In this document: positions 34,626-48,246 of the stretch, piece by piece
How positions within the stretch are numbered: position 1 is the stretch's first letter
Layout of the letters: each line of letters opens with the position of its first letter
NCBI GenBank assembly: GCA_030674155.1
Contig: CM060320.1
Span: 27,265,012-27,329,011, forward strand
Length of the DNA stretch: 64,000 nucleotides
Reading direction: 5' to 3'
Origin: Stramonita haemastoma
Taxonomy: Eukaryota; Mollusca; Gastropoda; Neogastropoda; Muricidae
The notes under the pieces: generated by a model
Database searches by the model: none
Seen by the model: the letters and a program-made list of their open reading frames with translations, nothing else
What the model was told of the DNA's origin: nothing
Position numbers and translations under genes: made by a program

Positions 34626-35440
34626 GGGATGGGTTTTGTTGTTTGTTGTTATTGTTTTTGTAATTGTTGTTTGTTTGCTTTTAACCTGCATAATTAATTT
34701 CCTAAACTTGTGGAGCTTATAAAACGAGCATGTGAAGACAGTGACTTAAAAAAAAAAAACTGTTGCAAAACTAATCTCTCAGCGTGTGGCTTGTTTGTGT
34801 GCGAGACAGATCATAGCAGGGGGTGGATGGGTGGGTGGGTGAGTGGGAAGTTAATTGTTGTTGTCTCTTTGATTTACGTCTGTTTGTTTGTCACTTTGTT
34901 TGTTTCTTTGTGTATTGTTTTCTTCCCTGTATGAAATTTTCCTAAGAGTTAGAGATAGGATACAAAGTCTATGAACAACTAGAAATGCACAGTTGAATGA
35001 CATCCTCTTTAAGGTGTTGTTGAGACCAGAAGAAAAAAAAAAGAGGTAGAACCACTTTCATCTTACGTTGCCAACATCACTGAGATCAGTGGTCAGGGAG
35101 AGCTATAGGAGATCGTAGAACTCGGCAGAGATAGAGAAAGTTGTAGAACTCAGGTAGCATTATGTGGAACTCCTACCGCCGACAGCGGTGATGGAAACAG
35201 GTGGCAGGTGTTGTTAATTAACGTTGTTTATGTTTCCTGATTAAGACTGAAGGTTTCTGTATGTCCCGGGCCTGTTCAGGCTAATTTAGACACATATTTG
35301 TATATTTATATAACCATGATAAACAAGATAGGAGTCATGATGACTATCAAGCCTTTTTACCATTTCCGTTTGCTCTAAATATTTTGATTGATAAAATAAT
35401 ACACTTTTTGTAGTCTTGCCCATCTCCAATGATAATTTAT
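34626..35440. other. Intergenic, nothing recognised
   Basis: T/G-rich low-complexity sequence near 34620-34690 and 34850-34930; otherwise no gene, repeat or signal that I can name. Confidence 0.35.
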
Positions 35441-35525
35441 CCCAAAGTCTGAATGCGGTTACCTTAACAGTGGCTATAAATATTTGCATACGCAAAAATC
35501 TCACCATTGATAAACTTCGAAGATC
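35440..35525 (+). repeat. Tail D copy
   Basis: GAATGCGGTTACCTTAACAG, then GCAAAAATCTCACCATTGAT. Confidence 0.6.
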
Positions 35526-35729
35526 AGCCTTAAAAAAAAAAACCCGATCATTACATGTTTGGGTTTTTTTTACGATTTTTCCAAATGTTTTTCTTGTCAT
35601 CCTCGTCGTCGTTGTTATTGTTTTTGAGGATTCTCCGGCTTAAACATCCTGGGAGTCACCAAGAATCTGAACGCTGTTTCGCTCATGAGAGAATCTCTGT
35701 GAAACCATCAGTACATACATTGGATGAGA

Positions 35730-36725
<996 letters not shown>

Positions 36726-36989
36726 ATAGCCTTTTTGAATATCAAAACAAAGACACTTACGTATATGATGTTTATATAACTATGAAAAAAAAAGCAAAAC
36801 AAACCAACCAAACAAAAAAACCCAACCCTAAACAAAACCCTAGTCCATTTGCCCATTAAACATTTTTCTGTCTCTTAGTCTGTTGAATGTGTTTATCTTT
36901 CTTTGCCTATTTTTTGCATGTTGAAAAAAAACAAACTTGTACATTTGAATTCATATATTTTGAGTATAATGAAATAAGCACTCAGTGGG

Positions 36990-37315
36990 TTTTGGGGATT
37001 TTTTTTTACATCCAATTCCTGTGTACATGCGGTTTTGTAAATTTGGTCATCCGTTCCCACGGGCTCACAATGGCGTAGTCTTCTGAAGGATAAAACAGGC
37101 TTTAACAAGTGCGTAAGACGTTCTGCTTGCATTCCCAAACAGGGCTTCGGTTTTTAGTCTCATCAGAAGGACTTACGGGGGAGTGGAGTCGGAACTGATG
37201 TTTATTCCAGGGGGAAAAATCCCCTCGAACTGGCGTCTCGGGGATGAATAAAACTCAGGCTCCGACTCGGGCCTCCAGGTTGCGAGTGCAATGGGCAATG
37301 CTCTAACCACTAAGC
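36990..37315 (-). mobile_element. tRNA-derived SINE, head A, - strand
   Basis: The head at about 37315-37230 reads, on the - strand, CTTAGTGGTTAGAGCATTGC and a GGCCTGAGT-like region. The body contains AGTCTCATCAGAAGGACTTA (+ text). It begins near 36990 with CATCCAATTCCTGTGTACAT. The head abuts a (TATG)n array. Confidence 0.75.
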
Positions 37316-37413
37316 TATGTATGTATGTATGTATGTATGTATGTATGTATGTATGTATGTATGTATGTATGTATGTATGTATGTATGTATGTATGTATGT
37401 ATGTATGTATGTA
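37314..37413. repeat. (TATG)n microsatellite
   Basis: About 25 perfect tetranucleotide repeats starting exactly where the SINE 5' end stops. Confidence 0.95.
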
Positions 37414-37779
37414 CTGCTAGATGTTTGCACACGTTCGAGTAAATGTGTGCGTGTGTGCGCGCACGCTGCCGTGCAGCGTATGCTATGCGTATGCTTGCGT
37501 GCATAGGTGGGGGCACGCACAGCTGTGCACACGCGTATGTGTGTTTGTCTCTGTGTCTGCCTCCGAGTCCGTCTGTTCGTCCTTGGTCTTACAACATATC
37601 TACCTACTTCATTTCAAACTCGCTCTTTTTTTTCTTCTATTGATTCCAATAAACAATCCAACAGAAATGAACCATACATTCCCTTCGTGTTCCGTAATCT
37701 CCAAAGATGACCACATCGATTGGTGTGTGTGCGCATGCCCAAAATTACGTATGCAAATTACTGACAGTTAGTGACGTGA

Positions 37780-38805
37780 GGAAGAATCTTCGAGAGCTGA
37801 AAGGAAGGACAAATTTTACCAGCGTTTAGAAATTGTGTTTTGAAACTGAAATAAGAAAAAAAAAAGAATTTTATAACCTCCTGTGCTTTTAGTGAGAGTG
37901 GTAAAAGGTTTGCATTGTGTTTTTTTGTAAAACATATTTTAAAGAGATGAGCATCAGATGTTGTTGTTTCATGTGTTTGTAATAAGCTTTACTAAATCAT
38001 TTTAATGTGCAGTGTAGGGGAATATTATATGTTGTCTTTTATTCAGATGGTACTGAGTTATATCTCTATTCATGAAAAGAATTGTTTGATTTTATCTTAG
38101 TATGCTAATTAACAAAACCAGGTAAGAACTCAATACACTTCTAGCTTCATCGGAAAGTTGTGACTGGACTTGGAAAAAAGAAAGAAGTACCCCAACATTT
38201 CTTAAAGAAATACTTGTTTGCATAACATTATTTTAAAAATTGACACTTAACTAGGTCTGCATTTATCAGAGATTATGTGTGAAAAACCTTGATATAACCC
38301 CCCTCCCTCCCCACCTCTCAAGTTTTATCACACTTGAGAAAAAGTTTACATTCCACAAATAGACAAGTGAACAGAGAACCAGTTTATAGATAAACAAAAA
38401 GGTGGAACAGTGTAAAAAAAAAAAAAAAAAGCACACGATGAGACCGTATTTCAGTAACTCCAGATAAAACAACAAAATAATAATAATAATAATAAAAAGA
38501 TAACAATAGTGTTTCAAAATTGACAGACAACCCAGCAAGACTGTATAGGAGTAACACTGAATAAAACGAAAAAGATCACAATAGTGTTTCAAAACTGATA
38601 GACAACCTTTCCCATCAAATAGATCAAAAACAAACTGCAGTAAACTGAACAAAGAACTGAATAAAACGGAAAAGAACGTAAAGGGTGTTTTGAAATTAAC
38701 AGACAACCTTTCTCAAGAGACAGATCAGAAACCATCTTCACAATAAACGATATCAAATAGTTTAAAGCTCGCCTAGAAACTAAAAAAAAGACTTGACCCA
38801 CCAAA
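37780..38805. other. Upstream of globin gene
   Basis: Three direct repeats of about 115 bp at about 38480-38720 contain GATCACAATAGTGTTTCAAA-like and GACAGACAACC(T/C)-like strings: a short tandem array. No TATA box is clear close to the 38806 start. The 5' UTR cannot be delimited. Confidence 0.4.
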
Positions 38806-39420
38806 ATGGGCTGCACAACCTCGTCTCCTTACAAAGACTACTACTTGGGACTCGAACGCAAGAAACGTTGCCAATGCCAGTGCCATAAGGCAGAGTACGT
38901 AGGGTTACCCGCGGAGCCCGTGAGTCACTCACCCCTGGTGATGAAAGCGGAGACAGCCTTCGTTCAGGAGGACCCTCGCATCCCCCTGAAGGGTCGACAG
39001 ATCTACCTCATCAAACGATCTTGGAAAGGCATCAGTCGCAACATGATGGAAACTGGCATCAATATGTTTCTGAGGTGTGTATAAGATCGATTATTGTAAT
39101 GTTGCTTTTTAACTTAACTATCATTGTTTGGTTTGTTGTTGTCCTTTGGTGTTTAAATCTTATTTTAAAAAAGAAAATGTTGGTGTTTGCACTACTGTTT
39201 TCCCGAGTTGTGTACAATTCTTTATGGCAATTAAAGTGAGTTATGTTATTTATCTTAATTTGGTTGCCCATTCTTGTCTGTCTGTCTCATATTATGTAGT
39301 GTGTCTGTCTGGAGGTTGGCCTCTCATTTTTGTCTCTCTGTCTCTTTCTGTCTATGCGTCTGTGTGATTTTCTGTGTGCTTGTCTATTTATTTGCCTGCC
39401 TGCCTGCCTGCCTGCCTGTT

Positions 39421-39462
<42 letters not shown>

Positions 39463-39554
39463 CTCTTCTGTCTCTTGTCTCTGTCTCTCTCTCTCTCTCC
39501 TCTCTGTCTCTCTCTCTCCCTCTCTCTCTCTGTCTCTGTCTCTCTGTCTCTCTG

Positions 39555-39591
<37 letters not shown>

Positions 39592-39652
39592 GTCTCTGTC
39601 CTCTCTCCTCTCTCTCTCTCTCCTCTCGTCTCTCTCTTCTCTCTCTCTCCCT

Positions 39653-39688
<36 letters not shown>

Positions 39689-42330
39689 GAATGTAAAAGA
39701 ATGTGAATATTTGTGCGTGTATGTGCGTGGAAACTAAGCGGGGGAGAGGGAGGAAGAGGCGGGTAGGCAGAGAATGTTACCTTGCACATTTCAACATTTT
39801 CAAAAACTACATTCCCATTAAAAAAAAATCGTTCAAAAAAAAAATTGCAGGATTATAGATGTACATTGTCTTTCCACATGTCCCAGTGATGACAGTTATA
39901 AAAACAAAAGTGACAGCTCTGAAAGTCTTATTTTGATACAGGAATATTATACAGTCTGCTAAGGACCCCCCCCCCCCCCCCCCAAACAGAACAGAAATCA
40001 TTCTTTGTCAGCTTTGTCAGGAGTGTTGTTAATCTGGTCAAAACCTTTTCAAAGTAAATCATGAAAATATTACTATATTTTGAAATATAATTCTGATGAT
40101 AACATTACCTTACTATGATACTTATCTACTTTTCATCTGTGATAGTATGGTTACATATTAATTTTAAGATATGTGATTGCATTCTCATTTTCCTATTTGA
40201 CATTTGTAAACCCAAAGTTACTCAAAATGGGAATGGGCTACCTTAATGGTGGGCAAAAAAACGGTCATATACGTAAAATTCACCATTGATGAACCTCTAA
40301 GCTCTAACCGAAGAACGAAAAAATGGTGTCCAAAACTGTGAAGGTTTAGACCTAAAAGGGTAATGGGAAATGCGTCACTTATGTCTTTGTCATCTATTTT
40401 TCGTAATGAAGAAAATGTACAAAGATTAAGAAGAAAGTACACAACAGTGATGTGTTTAGCACATCCAGCTCCCACAACAGCTAGGGGTACAAAGAGAGAG
40501 GGTTATAAGTAAGTAACTGAAGGATTCGCTTCCTATTAATGCTACCAACTGTCTTTGTCCTTTTCTTAGAGATTGTTGTCATCATCATCACCATCTTCCT
40601 CCTCCTCTGCCATCTCATTTTTAATCATCATCATTGTCACTGCCGTCATTATCTAGATTATCACATAAGTTGTCATCATCATCAGCAGCAGCAGCAGCAG
40701 CAATTAGTTGTATTATTTTCAATCATTCAGTTCCTATTTACTTAGTATGTAAGGTTATGTTGCGAAAACTGTTTGTTGCTTTGTTGTTGTTGTCGTTGAC
40801 ATTGTTGTCTTTGCTTCCCTTTCATTTCATGGTGTTTATAGCCCTACCCACCACTAAAGCCACATCAGGGGTGTCACCTTATCCAGTTTCAGTGGCTCTA
40901 GTAACGTTCGCTTCAAGTCCCAAAACAACACCTCGTAATATCTTTAAACATCTAACACTGCCAATCTGTAAAAAAAAAACACAAAAAACCCCACCAATAT
41001 CGAAGGACACAATACCTAAATAATTTCATTTTGTTACGGCTTAAAAAACCAGACTGTGCTGAGGACGCCAGCAATTCCCTTTAATTTATTGATTAATCCC
41101 AGGTTACAAAAATGCATAACAAAGATAAAATACTTCATAGTAAAAAAGACATTACAAATGCCATATGGGCGAACAGCACTAAAGAATGGACATCCCATGC
41201 CCATCCCAGTGATTAAATATCACTACCTGGTTGCCAGAACGGTACAGTACAGGCAAACAGTTATAAAACGAAAATTAATATTTGAAAGATTTGCATGAAA
41301 AAAATGCAGGAGGATGGACTCAGAAGTTGCTAGGCAGAAGATAAACAAGAGAGACGATAGAAAGGTAAGGAAAAAGATATAAAGAGAGTGATGGAGAAGA
41401 GGAAATTCCTAGCACAGAATTTCCAGAAAGTGGGGATGCTATATATTGAAAGAGCAGAGCCCCAGACATCCCTAAAATCGTAATTATGCAATTATCAGTG
41501 TATCTGAATAGCGTGATTATAGTTATGAATGTATCTTTTGATTAAAGATGTTATTAGCACAATTATCGTCATATTCCCATGGATCTTACTCTGGAACAGT
41601 CGTTAAAACCAAATGCAATCATCACAAGACCAGCTGCATTCAACACCACTCCACCGTTATCCCCATTTGTCGACTAAAACGTAAAATTAACCCAATCAAT
41701 GACTCATTCGATTCCTCAGATTAAGAAAAACGAAAAAGGAAGGGAAAGAAAAATGGAAAAAAGGATACTGAAAATGGAAAAAAGGAGAAAAAACAAGAAC
41801 CGAAACAAATACAGACACAAATAATAAGATAAAAAAACAACCGAAGAAGACAGGAAAGGAAAATGGAAAAAAGAGAGACAAAAAAGAACAAGAAATGAAA
41901 CAAACAGAGACACAAATAAAGAGAAAAACGGTAGAATACCAGTGGGAAAATATCAGTAACGAGTTTTGGTCCCTCCTTTTACCTTTACCTTACCTAATAA
42001 TGTTTCTTGCTGAATCTAAAAACCATTCCCCCTTTTCAGTCTTTCTGTGATGTTTTTTCTTGCAGTTTGTTCGAGAGGAACGAGGAGGTCCTGGGCTTTT
42101 TCCAAGGCCTGAGGTCAGCCAAGACTTTGGCAGAGCTAAGGACCAGTAAGATCTGGAGAACCACGTCAAAGGCGTCATGCTGACGATTGATGAGGCCATC
42201 ACGAACCTGGACGATGCTGACGCAGTCATCGACATGCTCATGTTTGTCGGCAAGTCCCACACCCGCTTCAAAGACTTCAACCCTAACGTCTTCATGGTGA
42301 GGCTTGATTTGGTGTGGTGTGTGTGTGTGT

Positions 42331-42388
<58 letters not shown>

Positions 42389-43520
42389 GTGTGATGTGTT
42401 GTGTGTGGTGGTGTTATTTTATTTTTTTCTTTTTTCCTTTTTTAAATATTTATTTCAAGACAGGCAGATATAAGAACTTGCCAAGCTTGTCAAAAGATTG
42501 TTCAAAGCATTGGTATCAAAAAATATCACGAAATCAGCTGTGTAAGCAATGGCAGACACGACTTTCATCTGTTCAAGTAGATAATTGTCTAAAAGTTATC
42601 CATAATGTGATATGAAATCCTTGATCATGTGCAGCTAGATATCTTCGTATTTCTGTAACCTATACTGTCATGGAATAAATCGAGGATATATCCAACATTC
42701 ATACTTAATCTTCTGCATGCATGTACATAGAACTAGAATGGGCAAAGATGACCAAGTCCCCTGTACTTGATCAGCTAGCGATGCTAGAAGATTCTTATTC
42801 GCGATCACGCCCTGATGACTTGGTCAAGCTCGCAGTCTGTACACCATTTTGGAACAAAATGCATCACTAATCGTAAGCTGACCATTTGTAGTCAACTGAT
42901 TATCGAAATTATTACCAGAGCCTCGCAAATAGCAAATGTTGTCAATAGGGTCATCTTCCACATGAAGTGCCACACACATTATCGCTCAGAATTTTTCTAT
43001 TAGACTCTAGACAAATAACAAAGTATATTACGCTACTATTGAAAATGACTGCGCAGCCCAAAGCCCTGTAAAAAATGACTGATAGCAGCCCAAAACCCAG
43101 TAAAGCTAACTTTCATGTTGTTTTGTTTTGTTTTGTTTGTTTGTTGTTTTTTTTTTACAAAAGTTTTGACCCTCAAGTACGATAGTAACTGATGATACTC
43201 ATTCTTCATGTTTATAAGTTGATACTCTTCCTTCATAATTATCTATAATTCTGTTGCAGCTGATCAAGGATTCCTTTCTGCTGGCTGTCAGCGACACCTT
43301 GGGGGACCGCTACACGGCCCACATGGAGGAGATCTACCAGAAGACCATCGAGTTCATCCTCAGCACGCTCATCGTGGGCTTTGGGGAGACCGACCACCCC
43401 ACCAAGACTCCGAGCAATGGAGAGAGGAGCAATGGCGTCAAGGCGCCTCTTCCGCGTAGCATCCAGAGCAAATACCAAAGTTCCCACTCCCCCAAGCCTG
43501 GCACTTCTAGAGAGGAATGA
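38806..43520 (+). CDS. Globin X-like membrane-anchored globin (3 coding exons, one-base frame break)
   Basis: Haem protein of the animal globin X group, thought to act at membranes in redox or nitrite chemistry and not in bulk oxygen transport. Coding exons: 38806-39074, 42066-42296 and 43260-43520. It starts MGC, giving Gly2 for N-myristoylation and Cys3 for palmitoylation, the signature of globin X. A second Cys cluster, KKRCQCQCHK, sits at residues 19-28. The globin fold starts near residue 58 with RQIYLIKRSWKGI. CD-corner Phe lies in VLGFFQGLR, the distal His in LENHVKGVM (about 123) and the proximal His in FVGKSHTRF (about 155). A Ser/Lys-rich tail of about 40 residues follows. Exon 2 changes frame after the AAG at 42148-42150: one base is missing, after which the distal His frame runs to the exon end in correct phase. 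Restored length is about 253 aa. A TG repeat starts about 15 bases after the exon 2 donor. It could be another acylated invertebrate globin type. Confidence 0.88.
39419..39686. repeat. (CT)n / (CTGT)n microsatellite in globin intron 1
   Basis: Preceded by (TGCC)n at 39401-39417. Interrupted CT and TCTG repeats throughout. Confidence 0.95.
40213..40316 (+). repeat. Tail D copy in globin intron 1
   Basis: GGGAATGGGCTACCTTAATG, CACCATTGATGAACCTCTAA. Confidence 0.6.
40820..40910. repeat. Retroposon 3' tail fragment H
   Basis: GTTTATAGCCCTACCCACCA then CATCAGGGGTGTCACCTTAT. The same module is at 49090-49150 (same strand) and in reverse at about 60893-60945, each beside a poly-(TGTTA)-like or A-rich end, so it is likely a shared LINE or SINE 3' end. 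Confidence 0.5.
41340..41450 (+). repeat. Dispersed repeat F fragment
   Basis: GAGGAAATTCCTAGCACAGA then TTTCCAGAAAGTGGGGATGC; same family as 4055-4160 and 15080-15250. Confidence 0.5.
42317..42390. repeat. (GT)n microsatellite at globin exon 2 donor
   Basis: Starts about 20 bases downstream of the GTGAGG donor at 42297. Confidence 0.9.
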
Positions 43521-43784
43521 TGGCAATGATGAATTACTTGGCACTGCTGGAAATGAGGGATGCTTGCGTCATTGTTTGCTGGGATGGAAACTTTTTTTTT
43601 TTAAGTGAAGCTCTTTGGGAGAGTTTTTTTTTAACAGAGAGAAAGGGGGAGGGGATTTGTGAGGTTTTTAAATTCCCCTGTTGCTTTGGCCAGAATTGTT
43701 GATGCTGTAATGGTTTTTTTTATAAAAGAAAAAAAATGGTATGTTTATGAAACAGGTCTGATATAGGTCTACACATACGTGCAC

Positions 43785-43863
<79 letters not shown>

Positions 43864-44430
43864 ACGCCTTTATCAGGTTATCATTTTGTTTTGTTTTGGT
43901 TATTTATTTGGGTTTTGGTTGCATTTCTATTTATGGCAAATGGTTAACGCATAATATTTTGTTTTTGTTATAAAGGATGGGGATGTTTTTTGTTAAAAAA
44001 AATATGTGTGTATCCTATATATTAGGCAAACAAAGCATAAGACTTAGCCAAAAAAAAAAAATCGTTCCAAAATTGATACATCTCTAATTTGACACATTTT
44101 GCGCATGACTGAAGTCACAGGTGAACAATATTGGCTCGCCTCACCCCAGTTAGTTGGGCATAAACAAGATATGGATGTTTTTGCGTTTGCCTGTGTCGCA
44201 CACTCGTTTTGATTGTTGATGGCCCATATGGATAGAACGAGTGGTTTGCTTGGGGATTTTGCTAACATGACAGGTCCCCTCGTTTTGACGGTTTCAACGT
44301 TGATTCTTCGACCTGATTTTTTGGGGAAGGTGGGGTGAGTAAGGGGGGATAGAAGGGAGTGTATATAATTTTTATTACATGTTATTTCCGCTTCGATATA
44401 TTTTCCATTGATCTTGTGCTTTTAATTGAT
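43521..44430. other. Region downstream of the globin stop
   Basis: T-rich probable 3' UTR. (GA)n at 43788-43861. No coding signal afterward. Confidence 0.4.
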
Positions 44431-44434
44431 GCAA

Positions 44435-44768
44435 TGATCTAGTTATAAGAGCGTTGTATTTGTGATCTGACGGTAAACTGAAGGTGCAAACTCAATTCTT
44501 CGCTGATGGTCATTCGCGGGATTTTGTTCTAAAACGGTCAACACTGGTACTGACTCTTCATTCTACCCAAAGTCTTTCGGATCAGACTACAAACCCAGGC
44601 TCTGAGAGAACGCAAGCAGGACATCGTAAGACAGGTTAATACCCTGTCCATCTTTTATAGAAGAGTAGTCTTTCGGATCAGACTACAAACCCAGGCCCTG
44701 TGAGCAAACGCACGCAGAACACGTAAGAACAGGTTAATACCCTGTCCATCTTTGTTCTAGAGTAGATC
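44435..44768 (+). mobile_element. Head A SINE with an internal body duplication
   Basis: The degraded head at 44440-44500 is followed by a core with CTTTCGGATCAGACTACAAA at about 44573-44592. The same string repeats at about 44670-44689, so a roughly 97-bp body segment is tandemly duplicated. Confidence 0.65.
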
Positions 44769-45060
44769 AGTGGACAGGATAGCGCAGTGGTCACAGTACC
44801 CCACTTCCCAAGCTAAGCGTTGAGCGTGGTTACCCCATGGACGGGGGACCGTTCATGGGCCTTGGCTTCAGCATAGTCCTTCAGCTCACCCAACTGTAAA
44901 CGGGTACTTGCTGTTTCTGGGAACAGGGAAGGAAAAACGGCGAGGGAGAGGAGGCAGGTGTTACCCTAAAGATGCAGCCCTCCTAGAAAAGCTGAGGTCT
45001 CTGACACCTCGCTCCCCCATGACCATACAAGTTACGGAAACACTTTTACCTTTACTTTTA
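44769..45060 (+). mobile_element. tRNA/5S rRNA chimeric SINE, copy 3
   Basis: A-box-like GGATAGCGCAGTGGTCACAG is followed by the 5S-like CCCAAGCTAAGCGTTGAGCG, then TGGTTACCCCATGGACGGGG then GACC. The body and ACACTTTTACC end match copies at 9832 and 16095. It lies directly after a head A SINE. Confidence 0.75.
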
Positions 45061-45229
45061 TTTTAGGTCAGCTATGACCCGTGGGATGGATGACACGTGA
45101 CAAACATACCCAGCATGCATCCTGCTCCATAAAGAAAAATGAGATCCGCCAGGTTCAACTTGCCCATTACACACGGCCCGAAAAGTCCAGTGCAATGAGC
45201 AAAAGACTCCTGAAGAAGTTAAAGAGGGA

Positions 45230-45610
45230 GTCAAGTGGCCTAGAAAGCGAAAAGTCCAGGTCGGAAGTGTGCGGTGGTTTGACCCCCGTTTGGGCCCGAA
45301 ACTGCCCCCCTCCCTATCCACCCCCTATCCATTAGACCACGATTGGTAGTCTGGGTGATTGTAATTCGGATGAGAGGATAAACCGAAGTCCCATGTGTTA
45401 CACATAATTATTCAGCACGCGTAAAAGAACCCCGGCAACAAAAGTTGTCTCTGGCAAAATTTCTGTAGAATAAAGCCACAATGATAGGGAAACAAGTACA
45501 GCTGCAGATAGGAAAAGAAAAAAAAAAGAATGGGTGGTGCTTCTCTTGTGGCGACGCGCTCACCCCGGGTAGAGCAGCCCAATTTTCACGCAGAGCTGCA
45601 ATGACTTAAA
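45230..45610 (+). mobile_element. SINE family C, + strand
   Basis: Partial head with B-box-like GGTTTGACCCCCG, body GGATGAGAGGATAAACCGAA and CACGCGTAAAAGAACCCCGG, and 3' end GGGTGGTGCTTCTCTTGTGG. Confidence 0.65.
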
Positions 45611-45864
45611 GTAGTATGAAAAAAGGAAAAAACGGCGATGAAAAACAGTGAAGTCCTTTTTTTCCAACTTTTTTCCATCACGAGTTTGATGTGATAAAAT
45701 ACGTAACAAGAGCTAGAATTAAAGGTCTTGTAATGATGATGGTTCTGATATGAAGATGATTGTAACTTTTGAGGTTGTTTTATTCTTTCAACTATTTGTT
45801 CCCTTGTGTTGAATTTTACGATAAATTTGAACTGATGAGTTATTGAACTTTCATTGTTACACGC

Positions 45865-45867
<3 letters not shown>

Positions 45868-45926
<59 letters not shown>

Positions 45927-45948
45927 TGTGTGTGTGTGTGTGTGTGTG

Positions 45949-46026
<78 letters not shown>
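45868..46026. repeat. (GT)n-(GA)n microsatellite
   Basis: GT repeats to about 45953, then GA repeats to 46025. Confidence 0.95.
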
Positions 46027-46027
<1 letters not shown>

Positions 46028-46029
46028 TT

Positions 46030-47400
46030 AAAATAATCTACCTGTACTTATTCCACAACTGAGATTAAAGCTTATGAATACTGTGTATACATATAGTGCA
46101 GTAGATTTTACTCATTTGTTATGTTCAGTTAAAACAGTGAGTCTCAATGTCAGATGTTTTTGTTGTACTTGTCCAGTGAAGTTTAGGTGTTTATTGAATG
46201 TTGTAATCTATTCAACAGTACTAAAGTTTGACGATTTTGTTTTTCCTCTTTTCATGCTCCATCGAATAGAATTTGACTCTGGCTGCTTATGCTATGTCGT
46301 TCTCTGCCGTATAGGCTTAGCTCTGCATACTACTGTACATATATTTGCAATTGTACGTTGCTCAAGTTATGTTATCTGGGGTATATATAGGGATAGTTAT
46401 CACAAATCTATTAAGCATACCAGATAAAATCTTCCAAATCTTTAGAATAGCCTCATGTTATAGTGAATGATAGGAACGTTGATTTTGTGTTGGGTTTGAT
46501 CCAGTTTCAGACTGAAATCCCTCGAAATGTAAGTCTGCCAATAGGCAGCTTGGGCTAGGAAGGTGCTCTGACAAAGTTTTCAAACTAGAAAGCTTCTCAG
46601 TTACCTTTATTCAGTTGTGATTGCGTCAATGAATGCATTGCGTCATAATTCCGGGACGTATGGTCTCGAACCTTCCCTTCAGTTTGATTGGTTGGTCAAA
46701 GTGCATTATTTTCGAGAAGTTACAACAAAATTGGACGTATATGATCTAATGGAGTCGTTGTTTGCATAAAGAATGTGATTAAAAAGAGTGATATTAGGTG
46801 TGTAACTATAGATCTTCTCGATCTGAGAGTAAGGTTTACACAGAAGAACCACCATTATTTCAACCATATTGTCCTTGAATAAGTAAGCCCTTTTCTCTGT
46901 CAGAATGCGATTCATCAAGAGATTTGAACTTTCACTCCTACGTCTTTGAGTCACACATTGAATTTTCCTTTTCATAAGTTTATTGGAAGAATGACAAATC
47001 GTTCTTCAAGAATTGTTATTCTTGACAAAATAGTAACTTAAAGTTTATTACGAAATAGACAAAGGCTCATGACATAAAGCCCAATATTAGTCCAAATATG
47101 CAGCGTAACAAAAATACGAGAGATGAGATAAGAACGGAAGCAGGATAAAGGAAAATAGGGAGGTAAGGGTAAAGGAAAGAAGGTGTTGGCGATGGGTACA
47201 GCAGAGTGTTGAGTGGCGTAAGGGGTAGGGAGGGGGAGGGGGGGGGGTGGTGAGTGGCCAGTATGGCAAAATAGTACTGCCTCCCCCCTCCTGTTTGTCG
47301 TACAAAAAAAAATCGTTTATTTATTTATCGTTTATTTTTTGGTTTGATTTGTCCTTTGCTGTATCCTTCCCTACCCCATCCCTTACCCCACCCCTCTTTT
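46030..47400. other. Intergenic, nothing recognised
   Basis: Contains a 117-codon frame at 46074-46427 with no recognisable domain and AT-rich composition. Treated as non-coding. A G-rich stretch lies at 47220-47250. Confidence 0.35.
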
Positions 47401-47410
47401 TTGCTCTCTT

Positions 47411-47421
47411 TGTGTGTGTGT

Positions 47422-47460
<39 letters not shown>

Positions 47461-47590
47461 TGTGCGTGCATGTGTGTGTGCATGCGTGTGTGTGTGCATG
47501 CATGCGTGTGTGTGTGTGTGTTTGTGCATGCGTGCGTGCCGTATTTGTGTGCGTGCGTTCATACTTATGTACATGCGTGTGTTCGCGCGA
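47411..47590. repeat. (GT)n / (GTGC) microsatellite
   Basis: GT repeats to 47465, then GTGCATGC variants to about 47550. Confidence 0.9.
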
Positions 47591-48110
47591 GCACTAGGGT
47601 ATTTATTCCCTTGTATGCATGTATGTCAAAACTCGAGCTCGTCTCTTGTTTGTTCGGTTTTTTTTTTTAGGGGGGTGGGGTGGGGGGGATTGGGAAAGAG
47701 GAGGTGGTTCTAGGGGATGTTAAAGTGTAATGGGACTAGCCTGGAAGATAAATGTATACATTGTTACTGTTTAAACATTAAAAATTTTAAAAAAAGAGAA
47801 GAAAATAGCACTTGGGGGGTCTCAGCATAAGACATGTATACTCTGGGTGAAAATGAATATCATGCTTTCAACTTTTTATTTTGAATCATTCTGTTGCAAA
47901 ATGTCTTAGATCGAATCGGTGTGAAAAAAAAAACAATTTGTACATATTCATAGCATTCTTTGTTTCATATGAGTTTTATGTTTAACATAATAAACAACAA
48001 ATAAAATGGGTGTTTTTTTTGGTGTGTATCTATTTCCCTTATAGTGACAGAAACCAACAATTGAAAATCGCAAAACTGATAACAGAGTGACAAAGTCCGG
48101 GACTTTGAGC
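47591..48110. other. AT-rich sequence with poly(A) signals
   Basis: Two AATAAA words lie within 47985-48005. They could end a + strand transcript, but 4.4 kb from the globin stop is far, so the link is weak. Confidence 0.25.
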
Positions 48111-48180
48111 TTTGTCTAAGTGCTTCAATTCCTGTCTGTCTTATTATCTGCTTGTCTGGTTGTCTGTCGCGCTGTGTCTA

Positions 48181-48182
<2 letters not shown>

Positions 48183-48246
<64 letters not shown>

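Noticed and set aside
44800..44880. Possible 5S rRNA gene
   Set aside because: Only part of 5S is resembled, with diverged spacing and a SINE body attached.
46074..46427. 117-codon open frame
   Set aside because: Composition is that of AT-rich non-coding DNA; no recognisable motif.
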